Positions 6,668 through 13,993 of a stretch of DNA of 16,578 bases are shown here, piece by piece. The translations under genes and the position numbers were made by a program. The stretch comes from Chitinophagaceae bacterium (GTDB lineage: Bacteria; Bacteroidota; Bacteroidia; Chitinophagales; Chitinophagaceae): positions 1 to 16,578 of the forward strand of contig JAJTCI010000012.1 of the NCBI GenBank assembly GCA_021323155.1. The letters are read 5' to 3'. A model generated the notes under the pieces. The model was not told the DNA's origin. It did not search any database and saw only the letters and a list, made by a program, of their open reading frames with translations. Position 1 is the stretch's first letter. The number at the start of each line of letters is the position of its first letter.

Positions 6668-7129
6668 TTATTTATAATCCTCGTAACTCTTACGACTAAA
6701 TACGCCGGGGGAGGCATGACTGCCTTCTTGTAAACTGATATTGACGTAATTGACTCCCTGTACGCCTGTCAGGTTGAGTACCGCGTCGGCATACCACTGG
6801 CTGGCACCCGCGCTTCCCATCCGTTCCGACAGGTATTCACTGGCGGGAACGGCAACGTACAGCGTGTCTGCACTCTGCCTGAGCAACTGGAGCTGAACAT
6901 TCGGATACTTCTCATTGAGACCATTTACCACCCGCGCCGCTGTAAAAGCACTATCCGGAACTTCGGTATAACGCTTCAGCGTTTTGCTTTCATTGTTTAC
7001 GTCGTAAACAAGCAAGGTGTCGGGAATAAGGAGCGTCGTATCTGGAGCGCCCGGCTTGTCCTTCCCCTTGTTGCATTCACATGAGGCGATAAATAGTATC
7101 AGTACAATACTCAGTTTCCACGTCTTCAT
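6668..7129 (-). CDS. Predicted lipoprotein, possible GerMN-like domain
   Basis: A 153-residue protein with a type II signal peptide: hydrophobic residues 6-15 and Cys17 in FIASC as the lipid attachment site. The mature region has a Thr/Leu-rich strand segment (TTLLIPDTLLVYDV), then a mixed alpha/beta region with VQLQLLRQSADTLYVAVPAS, a SxxYAD-type helix (GSAGASQWYADAVLNLT) and a final strand GVNYVNISLQEG. This arrangement resembles GerMN-type domains, but the similarity is by eye only. Its start overlaps the stop of the DUF1569-like gene by 4 nt, so the two are probably translationally coupled. Confidence 0.72.
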   Translation of the reverse strand: MKTWKLSIVLILFIASCECNKGKDKPGAPDTTLLIPDTLLVYDVNNESKTLKRYTEVPDSAFTAARVVNGLNEKYPNVQLQLLRQSADTLYVAVPASEYLSERMGSAGASQWYADAVLNLTGVQGVNYVNISLQEGSHASPGVFSRKSYEDYK

Positions 7130-7590
7130 ATCAATCCGAATTGTTTGAGGTGATGTTGTGCATGTTTATACAATAAGGTAACAGCTAGTTCATAGTCCAG
7201 GTCACCAAAGACCGGGTTCCGGATCTTAAGGCCCGGCGTTGCATTGTAAACGTTCAAGAAGTCCCGGATCTCGTTTTCCAGCTTATCAATTCCTTCTGCT
7301 ACTGTTCTGAAACGAAGGGCCAGCGGTTCGTCCGGCAAAGCGGGTGATTTCGTGTTCTCGCGGAATTCTTTATCGCTCCGGATAAAATCCTGGAAAGCGG
7401 GCACCTTGTCTGCCGGGGTAATGGTGTTCTCCGTTTTGAGTTTACCGTTGGCGTTTTTCATGATCAGCACCATGTGTTCCACCATATGCTGGAAACTCAT
7501 CTTGCCCCATTTCGGCTGTGTCGCCGGGTCTGCCCGGCGCAGGATCGGGATCAGCTCGTGTCGGAGAAAGTTAAGTTGCGTGGAACTCAT
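7126..7590 (-). CDS. DUF1569 / DinB-superfamily protein
   Basis: A 154-residue helical protein resembling the DUF1569 branch of the DinB/YfiT four-helix-bundle superfamily, many of which bind a divalent metal. Candidate metal ligands are His35 and His39 in KMSFQHMVEHM and the C-terminal trio His143, His146 and His147 in LLYKHAQHHLKQFG. The pattern of a W-GKM-S-QHM motif near the N-terminus and a HxxHHLKQFG end is typical of the group. Some DinB-like proteins are thiol-dependent transferases, but no substrate can be assigned here. It is the first gene of a two-gene unit, its stop overlapping the lipoprotein start (4 nt). Confidence 0.82.
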   Translation of the reverse strand: MSSTQLNFLRHELIPILRRADPATQPKWGKMSFQHMVEHMVLIMKNANGKLKTENTITPADKVPAFQDFIRSDKEFRENTKSPALPDEPLALRFRTVAEGIDKLENEIRDFLNVYNATPGLKIRNPVFGDLDYELAVTLLYKHAQHHLKQFGLI

Positions 7591-7673
7591 ATTAAAGTTT
7601 ATTCAACTAAGGTACATCGTAAGGGTCAATCAGGAGTGCAGCTGTTGGGTGCCGTAGTGAGCGTCTTTCAGGT

Positions 7674-7700
7674 CAAAAAAATCCCGCACGAATGCGGGAC
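7674..7700 (-). terminator. Intrinsic terminator of adk
   Basis: On the minus strand a perfect 7-bp stem (TCCCGCA at 7682-7688 pairing with TGCGGGA at 7693-7699, loop of 4) is followed by a run of U encoded by the A-tract at 7675-7681. It lies about 32 nt after the adk stop, with the U-tract on the correct side for adk. Confidence 0.9.
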
Positions 7701-7731
7701 GAAGGGGCAGTTGGTATCGGTTACGATATGT

Positions 7732-8310
7732 TTAAGACAATCTCCTGTCGATCTCGCTGCATAGCGCGTCGAAAATCTGGTCCACGGAGCCTTCTCCTTT
7801 TACATACACCACTTTGTCAAACTGTTTGTAGTAATCGGCTACGGCGGATGTTTTCTTATGGTATTCCGCGATCCTGGAGCTGATGATCTCTTCGTTGGTA
7901 TCGTCACTGCGGCCGCTGGTGAGTCCGCGATTTAATAGCCGCTTCACCAGTTCCGATTCACTCACATCAAGCGCCAGCACTACACCGATCCCGGTATTTT
8001 TCATTTTAAGCAGGTTGTCCAGCGCCTCTGCTTGTTTCTCTGTACGGGGAAACCCATCGAACAGGAAGCCTTTCGCGTCTGGGTGATTATCAACCGCCGA
8101 GCTGATCATACCAATCACCACCTCATCCGGGACCAGGTGGCCCTTATCCATAAAATTCCTGGCTTCGATACCCAATGGCGTCTGCCGGGCGATCTCGCTG
8201 CGGAGGAGGTCGCCGGTAGAAAGGTGCTTGAAACCGTACTTGAGTATCAGTCGCTCACTCTGCGTTCCCTTCCCGCTTCCCGGGGGGCCAAAAAGAATAA
8301 TGTTGAACAT
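7732..8310 (-). CDS. adk: Adenylate kinase
   Basis: A 192-residue adenylate kinase (ATP + AMP to 2 ADP), the cytosolic enzyme setting adenylate balance. The P-loop GPPGSGKGT is at 8-16, the AMP-binding region includes STGDLLRSEI at 31-40 and the GFPRT motif at 86-90, and the catalytic Arg/Asp run is GRSDD at 133-137 with Arg146 nearby. There is no long zinc-binding LID insert between Arg134 and the next helix, so this is a short-LID form, in line with the 192-residue length (long forms are about 214). It is a single-gene unit here, with a strong promoter upstream and a hairpin terminator downstream. Confidence 0.97.
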   Translation of the reverse strand: MFNIILFGPPGSGKGTQSERLILKYGFKHLSTGDLLRSEIARQTPLGIEARNFMDKGHLVPDEVVIGMISSAVDNHPDAKGFLFDGFPRTEKQAEALDNLLKMKNTGIGVVLALDVSESELVKRLLNRGLTSGRSDDTNEEIISSRIAEYHKKTSAVADYYKQFDKVVYVKGEGSVDQIFDALCSEIDRRLS

Positions 8311-8346
8311 GTTGCTGGCTGGTATTGCTTGCTAACCAATGAGGGT

Positions 8347-8376
8347 CAAATATAAGGCTACCACATTAATAAACAA
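8347..8376 (-). promoter_or_regulatory. Promoter of adk (TTG-N19-TATATTTG)
   Basis: On the minus strand TTG (8376-8374) is followed after exactly 19 nt by TATATTTG (8354-8347), a full match to the Bacteroidota housekeeping promoter with correct spacing. The -7 element is 36 nt upstream of the adk start, giving a leader of about 30 nt. This is the best promoter in the window. Confidence 0.85.
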
Positions 8377-8439
8377 CTAACCCGCGTCATTACTGAAAGG
8401 ATTCTACGCCGCCGCCGTCACTGGGTTTGACGCTATTCG

Positions 8440-8447
8440 TAACTTTA
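8440..8447 (+). promoter_or_regulatory. Possible -7 element of msrB
   Basis: TAACTTTA matches TANNTTTG at 7 of 8 positions and ends 15 nt before the msrB ATG at 8463. No well-spaced -33 TTG is seen. Confidence 0.4.
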
Positions 8448-8462
8448 CCTATAACGGACTAT

Positions 8463-9035
8463 ATGAACCAGTGGACCTTTATACTTGTTTTGACCTTTTT
8501 CTCCATGGGTTGCAACGCCCAGTCCGGTAAGACAACAAAAACAGATACTACGAAAATGGACAGCACCAAAAAAAACGATAACCCCGTTTACTCGCGCACG
8601 GATACTTCAAGAGTGGTTTTGACCGAGGCGGAATGGAAGAAAATACTGCCCGCCGACGTTTACCAGGTAGCCCGGCAGAAAGGCACTGAAAGACCCGGCA
8701 CCTCTCCCTATGAGACCCTGAAAGACAGCGGAACCTATTACTGCGCCGCCTGTGGCAATGCGCTTTTTAAAAGCGATACCAAGTTCGAAAGTGGCTGTGG
8801 CTGGCCTAGTTTCTATGAACCGGTCTCAAAGGCTTCCATAATTTATACCCCGGATAATACACACGGGATGTCCCGTACAGAAGTCCAGTGCGGAAGATGC
8901 AAGGCGCATTTAGGGCATGTATTTGAAGATGGTCCCCCTCCAACAGGTCTCCGCTACTGCATTAATGGCGTAGTGCTGGATTTTGAAAAAGCACAGGAGG
9001 CACAGAAAACTTACGAAAAGAAAAAAGGCATTTAA
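8463..9035 (+). CDS. msrB: Peptide-methionine (R)-S-oxide reductase, predicted lipoprotein
   Basis: A 190-residue MsrB, which reduces methionine-R-sulfoxide in oxidised proteins. Zinc ligands are the two CxxC pairs at 94/97 (CAAC) and 143/146 (CGRC). The conserved substrate-site block is GCGWPSF at 111-117 and HLGHVFEDGP at 149-158, and the catalytic Cys166 sits in RYCING. The N-terminus is a type II signal peptide with lipobox SMGC (Cys17), then a Lys/Thr/Asp-rich linker to about residue 50, so the enzyme is probably anchored in the envelope. The ATG at 8463 is chosen over a TTG at 8427 because it gives the signal peptide directly. It is divergent from adk. Confidence 0.95.
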   Translation: MNQWTFILVLTFFSMGCNAQSGKTTKTDTTKMDSTKKNDNPVYSRTDTSRVVLTEAEWKKILPADVYQVARQKGTERPGTSPYETLKDSGTYYCAACGNALFKSDTKFESGCGWPSFYEPVSKASIIYTPDNTHGMSRTEVQCGRCKAHLGHVFEDGPPPTGLRYCINGVVLDFEKAQEAQKTYEKKKGI

Positions 9036-9180
9036 CCGCCAGGCGCAGCCGGGTCGTCTCGCTCGCTCAGCATACGCCCAAAAAAAGACCGCCTCAACAG
9101 CGACTTCATTTATACTCCGGAACGATTCCGTTATTACTTCGGCATGACCACGTAACGACCAAAAAACGACTCCAGATAAC

Positions 9181-9214
9181 TTTCGTTCATCCTTCGTTCA
9201 TCCCTCGTCCACCC
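9181..9214 (+). repeat. Short tandem repeat, unit TTCGTTCATCC
   Basis: Two near-identical 12-nt units (TTTCGTTCATCC and TTCGTTCATCCC) followed by a degenerate third (TCGTCCACCC). The motif is similar in style to the ATTCGCGTCC tract at 2634-2788. Confidence 0.7.
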
Positions 9215-9227
9215 TGTAACGCCCTTC

Positions 9228-9269
9228 CTCATTTCTTATTTCTCATTTCTTATTTCTCATTTCTAATTC
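9228..9269 (+). repeat. 14-bp tandem repeat, three copies
   Basis: Two perfect copies of CTCATTTCTTATTT (9228-9241 and 9242-9255) and a third, diverged copy, CTCATTTCTAATTC (9256-9269). On the minus strand it reads as a GAAATGAG/GAAATAAG purine-rich tract immediately downstream of prfA. Confidence 0.85.
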
Positions 9270-9308
9270 CCTATTACCACCCCTCCCCTACCCTATCGCT
9301 CCTCCAGC

Positions 9309-10373
9309 CTAGTTTTGCTTAGACATTTTCTCTGCATTTTCCGCCATTTGCAGCGACTCGATAAACTCATCCAGGTTGCCATTCATTACTGAATCAAGAT
9401 TGTACACCGTGAGACCGATGCGATGATCTGTCACCCGGCCCTGGGGATAGTTGTAGGTCCGGATCTTAGCACTGCGGTCGCCCGTGCTCACAAGGGTTTT
9501 GCGGTGGCGCGAGATCTCTTCTTCGTGTTTACGTACTTCTTCCTCGTATAATTTGGTCCTGAGCATGGTCATCGCCTTTTCGCGGTTACCCAGCTGGCTT
9601 CTTTCGGTTTGGCAAACCACCACCACCCCGGTAGGAAGGTGGGTCAACATCACCTTCGTCTCCACCTTATTTACGTTCTGTCCACCGGCACCACCACTAC
9701 GGGCTGTTTCCATTTTAACGTCCGCGGGATTCAACTCAAAATCCACTTCCTCCGCTTCCGGCATAACAGCAACAGTAGCGGCGGAGGTATGTACCCTTCC
9801 CTGGGTCTCTGTATCGGGAACGCGTTGAACACGATGTACACCGCTTTCAAATTTTAAAGTGCCATAAACGTCCTCGCCTTGCACTTCTACCACCACTTCC
9901 TTGTAACCACCTACCGTTCCTTCACTTTCGCTTACGATCGCGGTCTTCCATCCTTTCTTAGAGCAATACCGCAGGTACATATCCAAAAGGTCACCTGCGA
10001 ATAACGATGCCTCGTCGCCACCGGTGCCGGCACGGATCTCCAGGACCGCGTTCTTGTCATCCTGTGGATCCTTCGGTATCAGCAACCGCGTGAGTTGCTC
10101 TTCCAGCATTCCCTTTTTTTCCTCGAGCGCAGGCAGTTCCATCTTCGCCAATTCCCTCATCTCTTCGTCGTTACTGTTGAGGCTTTCCTTGGCAAATTTG
10201 AAATCCTCCAGCACCCTGCGATATTCCTCATACGGCTTTACAAGCTTTTCCAGGTCCCGGTATTCCTTACTGAGCCTGCCGAACTCTTTCTGGTTGTTGA
10301 TTATCTCCGGGTTGGTCAACGCCACGCCCACCTGCTCAAATCTTGCTTTTATCGCGTCTAACTGGTCGATCAT
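9309..10373 (-). CDS. prfA: Peptide chain release factor 1
   Basis: A 354-residue class I release factor that reads UAA and UAG and triggers peptidyl-tRNA hydrolysis. The GGQ motif is at 230-232 in ARSGGAGGQNVNKVE. The stop-recognition loop has PDT at 186-188 within RVPDTETQGRVHTSA, fitting the PxT signature of RF1 rather than the SPF of RF2. The conserved TAAVxVMPE-like block (TVAVMPEAEEVDF) follows, and the C-terminal YNYPQGRVTDHRIG is typical. The N-terminal coiled-coil domain spans about residues 1-100. Full length for the family. There is no adjacent prmC in the window. The start is supported by the family's MxxQLDAI-type opening and by a -7 element further upstream. Confidence 0.97.
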   Translation of the reverse strand: MIDQLDAIKARFEQVGVALTNPEIINNQKEFGRLSKEYRDLEKLVKPYEEYRRVLEDFKFAKESLNSNDEEMRELAKMELPALEEKKGMLEEQLTRLLIPKDPQDDKNAVLEIRAGTGGDEASLFAGDLLDMYLRYCSKKGWKTAIVSESEGTVGGYKEVVVEVQGEDVYGTLKFESGVHRVQRVPDTETQGRVHTSAATVAVMPEAEEVDFELNPADVKMETARSGGAGGQNVNKVETKVMLTHLPTGVVVVCQTERSQLGNREKAMTMLRTKLYEEEVRKHEEEISRHRKTLVSTGDRSAKIRTYNYPQGRVTDHRIGLTVYNLDSVMNGNLDEFIESLQMAENAEKMSKQN

Positions 10374-10470
10374 TGTATTATTGTTATCAGCTGAAGTACG
10401 CGCTGCAACATTTGTTGTGTCACACCCTTGTACTCCTGTTCGCTATTGAACTGGAAAGGAATCCAGCCGG

Positions 10471-10478
10471 CAAATTTA
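10471..10478 (-). promoter_or_regulatory. -7 promoter element of prfA
   Basis: On the minus strand this reads TAAATTTG, an exact TANNTTTG match 97 nt upstream of the prfA start, predicting a leader of roughly 90 nt. No clear -33 TTG is found at proper spacing. Confidence 0.5.
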
Positions 10479-10504
10479 TGCCATTTCACTTCCCATCTGC
10501 CCGT

Positions 10505-10512
10505 TAACTTTA
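10505..10512 (+). promoter_or_regulatory. Possible -7 element of the amidohydrolase gene
   Basis: TAACTTTA (7 of 8 with TANNTTTG) ends 4 nt before the ATG at 10517, so the mRNA would be leaderless. It is 26 nt from the divergent prfA -7 element. Confidence 0.45.
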
Positions 10513-10516
10513 CCCC

Positions 10517-11686
10517 ATGGCTTTCCGCAAATTCCGGGCAAACAATATTTTCGACGGAACAAAATTCCTTGGTCAGGAACAGGTACTCATCACCAAAACC
10601 GATGGATCCATCGAAGACATTGTCCCCGAGTCACAGGCAGGCGATGAAATCCGGGAAATGGAAGGCATACTTTGCCCCGGCTTCATCAACGCCCATTGCC
10701 ACCTCGAGCTCAGCCACATGAAAGGCGGCATACCTGAACGGACAGGCCTGGTGGATTTTGTATACCAGGTAGTGACGGAACGGCATCACCCCGAAGAAGA
10801 AATATTACAATCAATCTCGGATGCGGAAAATGAAATGTTCAACGGGGGCATCGTGGCTGTCGGGGATATCTGCAACAATGCGCTCACCATTCCGCAGAAA
10901 TTGAAACACCGTTTACATTACTACAACTTCATCGAGGCGAGTGGCTGGCTGCCCGCGGTTTCGGAGGCTAGGTTCACCCGGGCAAAACAGTTGTATGACG
11001 AATACAGCACTGCGTTGCAACAACCAGGGATAAACGCGTCTATCGTACCGCATGCCCCATACTCCGTGTCCGGAAATTTATGGCGGGCCATTCAACCCTG
11101 GTTCCAGGACAAAACAGTGAGCATTCATAACCAGGAAACGGCATTTGAAGACGAATTCTTCCTAGAAGGAACCGGTGATTTCAACCGGATGTACGAACTG
11201 ATGAAGATCGATAACACCCACCACCAGCCGACGAAAACATCGAGCCTTCAATCGTATTTTGAAAAACTACAGCCCGCCCGCCGCGCGCTCTTAGTGCATA
11301 ATACTTTTACTAAACAGGCGGATATTGATTTTGCCCGCTCAGTGAATAATGCCCAACCATCGGCGTTCTTTTGCCTTTGCATTAATGCAAACCAGTACAT
11401 TGAAAATTCAATTCCGCCGGTGGAACTGTTACGAAAAAACAATTGTACGATCGTCCTCGGTACCGACAGCCTGGCGAGCAACTGGTCACTCAGCATAATA
11501 GATGAGATGAAGACCATCCGGAAACACTTTCCAGCCATCGCTATGGAAGAACTGCTTCGATGGGCTACCATCAACGGCGCCGAAGCACTGGGCATGCAGG
11601 ACAACCTGGGAAGTTTTGAAAAGGGAAAGCGACCCGGCGTGGTCAACATTTCAAAAGACTATTCATCTGCTACGCGCATCCTCTAA
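10517..11686 (+). CDS. Amidohydrolase-family deaminase-like protein
   Basis: A 389-residue metal-dependent hydrolase of the amidohydrolase superfamily (chlorohydrolase/deaminase branch). The metal and catalytic residues are in place: HxH at 60-62 (NAHCHLELSH), His179 in VPHAPYSVS, His204 and Glu207 in SIHNQE, His261 in LVHNTF and Asp317 in GTDSLASN. The N- and C-terminal segments (RANNIFDG and GSFEKGKRPGVV) form the usual small beta-sandwich domain. The HCHLELS motif is reminiscent of aminodeoxyfutalosine deaminase (MqnX) of the futalosine menaquinone route, but no other mqn gene is present, so only a generic deaminase/hydrolase call is safe. It is divergent from prfA; its stop lies 12 nt from the convergent recO stop. 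Confidence 0.88.
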   Translation: MAFRKFRANNIFDGTKFLGQEQVLITKTDGSIEDIVPESQAGDEIREMEGILCPGFINAHCHLELSHMKGGIPERTGLVDFVYQVVTERHHPEEEILQSISDAENEMFNGGIVAVGDICNNALTIPQKLKHRLHYYNFIEASGWLPAVSEARFTRAKQLYDEYSTALQQPGINASIVPHAPYSVSGNLWRAIQPWFQDKTVSIHNQETAFEDEFFLEGTGDFNRMYELMKIDNTHHQPTKTSSLQSYFEKLQPARRALLVHNTFTKQADIDFARSVNNAQPSAFFCLCINANQYIENSIPPVELLRKNNCTIVLGTDSLASNWSLSIIDEMKTIRKHFPAIAMEELLRWATINGAEALGMQDNLGSFEKGKRPGVVNISKDYSSATRIL

Positions 11687-11698
11687 CCGCAACAAGCA

Positions 11699-12439
11699 TC
11701 AGAGTATCTCCTGCAGAACCTTCCAGCTGCGCATCTCACCGAAATCCTGCACGTGCAGCGCTATATAATCCTGGAACGCTTCCAGCAGGAGCCGGCGGGT
11801 AGTCCTGGTTAATTTTATTTTTTCAAGCTCCGAATAAAAAGAAATGGAATTTATTTCAGAGGTAGTCCGGGCAAGATCGCCTTCGATATGGTATTTGTGG
11901 GCGGGCACCTGTGCAGTGAATTGTCCCTCCGCGAGATCCAGCACCGGTGTGTCGTCACCGAAGGTCCCCTGCAGTTGGAACCCAAGTTCCGTGGCCAGGT
12001 GCAGTGTAAAATACAAAGGCAGGTTGGCGGTAAAGCTTTCGCTGCCTCCATCTAGCTGCATCAGCGTGTCTTCGATCAGGTAAAACAACTCCGGATTGGC
12101 TTCTGGTTGCTTCAGGCTATGGTGCAAAAGTTCAATGATATACATGGCCACAGCGTTCTTAACCACGTCAAAGAACACCGTTGTGTAGATATGGGCCCAC
12201 TGGAATTCTTTAACGAACTGCAAACCCTTCATTTCATTATTGTACACTTCCATCTCCAGGATCGCCGCTGGCTGAAAGTAATTCCCCTTTCCCTGTGACT
12301 TTTTAGTGGATTGGCGAATTCCTTTGACGATATAACTCTGTACACCGAAAAGCTCAGTGTACACAGTCGTGATCACACTGGTTTCTCCATACTTGACCGT
12401 ACGGAGCACGATGCCTTTGGTTTTATGGATCTTACTCAA
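11699..12439 (-). CDS. recO: DNA repair protein RecO, TTG start
   Basis: A 246-residue RecO, which loads RecA onto SSB-coated single-stranded DNA with RecR in recombinational repair. The N-terminal OB-fold opens with KIHKTKGIVLRTVKYGETSVITTVYTE, the hallmark RecO start. A helical domain follows (LPLYFTLHLATELGFQLQG, where RecO family members commonly have LELGY-like text). No ATG sits in frame upstream within sensible range: the next one, at 12631, would add 64 residues overlapping the transporter gene by 175 nt. The TTG at 12439-12437 gives MSKIHKTKG, matching the family start, and lies 17 nt after the transporter stop. Length agrees with typical RecO. No zinc-finger Cys cluster is visible. 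Probably cotranscribed with the transporter. Confidence 0.93.
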   Translation of the reverse strand: MSKIHKTKGIVLRTVKYGETSVITTVYTELFGVQSYIVKGIRQSTKKSQGKGNYFQPAAILEMEVYNNEMKGLQFVKEFQWAHIYTTVFFDVVKNAVAMYIIELLHHSLKQPEANPELFYLIEDTLMQLDGGSESFTANLPLYFTLHLATELGFQLQGTFGDDTPVLDLAEGQFTAQVPAHKYHIEGDLARTTSEINSISFYSELEKIKLTRTTRRLLLEAFQDYIALHVQDFGEMRSWKVLQEIL

Positions 12440-12456
12440 TTTGAATAAATGGACTG

Positions 12457-13902
12457 CTAATGTATCGCTTTCACAAAAAGCGGGAGCAGGTACCAGCAAA
12501 ACAGGGATATCAGCACCGCGGAGATCATGTTCATAACGAAGCCGGTACTGGTCATGTGTTTCAGTTTCAGTTTGCCACTTGCGAATACGATCGCGTTGGG
12601 TGGTGTTCCCATCGGTAGCATCCCGGCGCAACTGGCACCGAGTGTCATCGCCATACCCACAGGCAACAGGTCAATATTCATCCCCGCCGCCATGGCAGCG
12701 ATTACCGGGGCAAAAACGATCACCTGCGCCACATTACTCATCACTTCGCTGATAAATATCGATACCAGTGCCACGATGAAAACCAGGAAGAGTCCGCCAG
12801 TTCCGATGCCGCCCATCCAGTCCCCCAGCATCTGGATTAAACCAGCCTTCTCCAGTTGATCCGCCATGGATATGCCGCCCCCGAACAACAGGAGGATGCC
12901 CCAGGCCATGTTTTTGGTGTCACTCCACTCCAGCAACGCCTTGCTTTTAGCAGTGCCGGATGGCAGTACAAAAAGCAACACCGCTCCCATCACAGCGATA
13001 ATGGTATCGTCCAGGATGATCCGTTGTTGCAGTTCATTGATGATGCCGCGGTTGATCCAAAGAAGCGCTGTTGTAGCAAATACCACCAGTACCCTGGCTT
13101 CGGGCGTGGAAAGTTTTCCCAATTTCCGCAACTCGGATAGCACATGTTCTCTCGCGGATGCGCTGGAGCGGATATTATTTGGGTACAGCCACTTCACCAT
13201 AACAAAGTAGAGGCAAAGCAGCAGTACCAACGAAAGTGGAAGGCACAGTTTCATCCAGTCTGCGAATGAAAAATCATATCCCTGCGTCTTTTGCAGGAAC
13301 ATCTTGAACTGGACATTCGGAGGCGTACCAATGATGGTTGCCAGGCCTCCGAAATTGCTCGCGTAAGCGATGGCAAGCAACAAACAAACAGAAAGGTTAC
13401 TCAGGTTTCCCTTGGTGTTATCATTGCCTTCCATCACAGTGATAACGCTCATCGCGATGGGGTACATCATCATCGTCGTAGCTGTATTGCTCAGCCACAT
13501 GCTGATGAGTCCTGTAGACAAAATAAACCCGAGAACGATCCGGTTCCCACTTGTACCGGTAAGATTTACAATCGTTAACGCTATGCGTTTGTGCAGGTTC
13601 CATTTCTCGATGGCGAGCCCGATCATGAATCCACCCATGAACAGGAAGATCACTTCATTTGCGTAGGGTGCGGCTACCGCTTTGGTGGTGGCAACGCCCA
13701 TAAGCGGAAAAAGTATGATGGGCATCAACGCCACGACCGGCATCGGCAGCGCCTCAGTTATCCACCACGTCACCATCCACACCGCGATGGCCAGCACGAG
13801 GGCCTGCTTGCCCGATAAACCAAACGGCTCAAGCAAAATAACGAGTGCAAAAAGCAGCGGGCCGGCGAGGAGCGCGAGTATACGTTTAGGGCTCGATTGC
13901 AT
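12457..13902 (-). CDS. DASS / SLC13 family anion-sodium symporter
   Basis: A 481-residue polytopic membrane protein of the divalent anion:Na+ symporter (DASS, SLC13) family, which imports dicarboxylates such as succinate, citrate or sulphate with sodium. The two inverted-repeat signatures are visible: SNT at 138-140 with GTPPN at 192-196, and SNV at 389-391 with GTPPN at 432-436. The second repeat has SNVA rather than SNT at its hairpin tip. Many hydrophobic segments run from about residue 8 to the C-terminus. Substrate cannot be assigned from motifs alone. recO starts 17 nt downstream on the same strand, an unusual neighbour for a transporter. No clear promoter is seen upstream. Confidence 0.93.
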   Translation of the reverse strand: MQSSPKRILALLAGPLLFALVILLEPFGLSGKQALVLAIAVWMVTWWITEALPMPVVALMPIILFPLMGVATTKAVAAPYANEVIFLFMGGFMIGLAIEKWNLHKRIALTIVNLTGTSGNRIVLGFILSTGLISMWLSNTATTMMMYPIAMSVITVMEGNDNTKGNLSNLSVCLLLAIAYASNFGGLATIIGTPPNVQFKMFLQKTQGYDFSFADWMKLCLPLSLVLLLCLYFVMVKWLYPNNIRSSASAREHVLSELRKLGKLSTPEARVLVVFATTALLWINRGIINELQQRIILDDTIIAVMGAVLLFVLPSGTAKSKALLEWSDTKNMAWGILLLFGGGISMADQLEKAGLIQMLGDWMGGIGTGGLFLVFIVALVSIFISEVMSNVAQVIVFAPVIAAMAAGMNIDLLPVGMAMTLGASCAGMLPMGTPPNAIVFASGKLKLKHMTSTGFVMNMISAVLISLFCWYLLPLFVKAIH

Positions 13903-13993
13903 GCGGGGGTTTCTGAAAATGAAGATACAGGAAATGAACTACCAGCCGTTGCGGCATAGTTTTTATGGCAGTGTTGTCATTAAAATATTAATT

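Larger units (their letters stand above)
9036..9308. other. Non-coding gap between convergent msrB and prfA
   Basis: This 273-bp gap has no convincing ORF, RNA gene or clear terminator hairpin. Its right half is pyrimidine-rich on the plus strand and holds two short tandem-repeat tracts (9181-9214 and 9228-9269), annotated separately. The left half (9036-9180) has several CG-rich words but no structure I can defend. Confidence 0.6.

Noticed and set aside
8311..8340. Sigma-54 promoter-like TGGC...TTGC text upstream of msrB
   Set aside because: The spacing between the GG and GC dinucleotides is wrong by two bases and the site is over 120 nt from the gene.
13682..13993. In-frame N-terminal extension of the ferritin-like gene
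   Set aside because: It overlaps the opposite-strand transporter gene and family similarity begins only at MEKLNDLRAL (13994).
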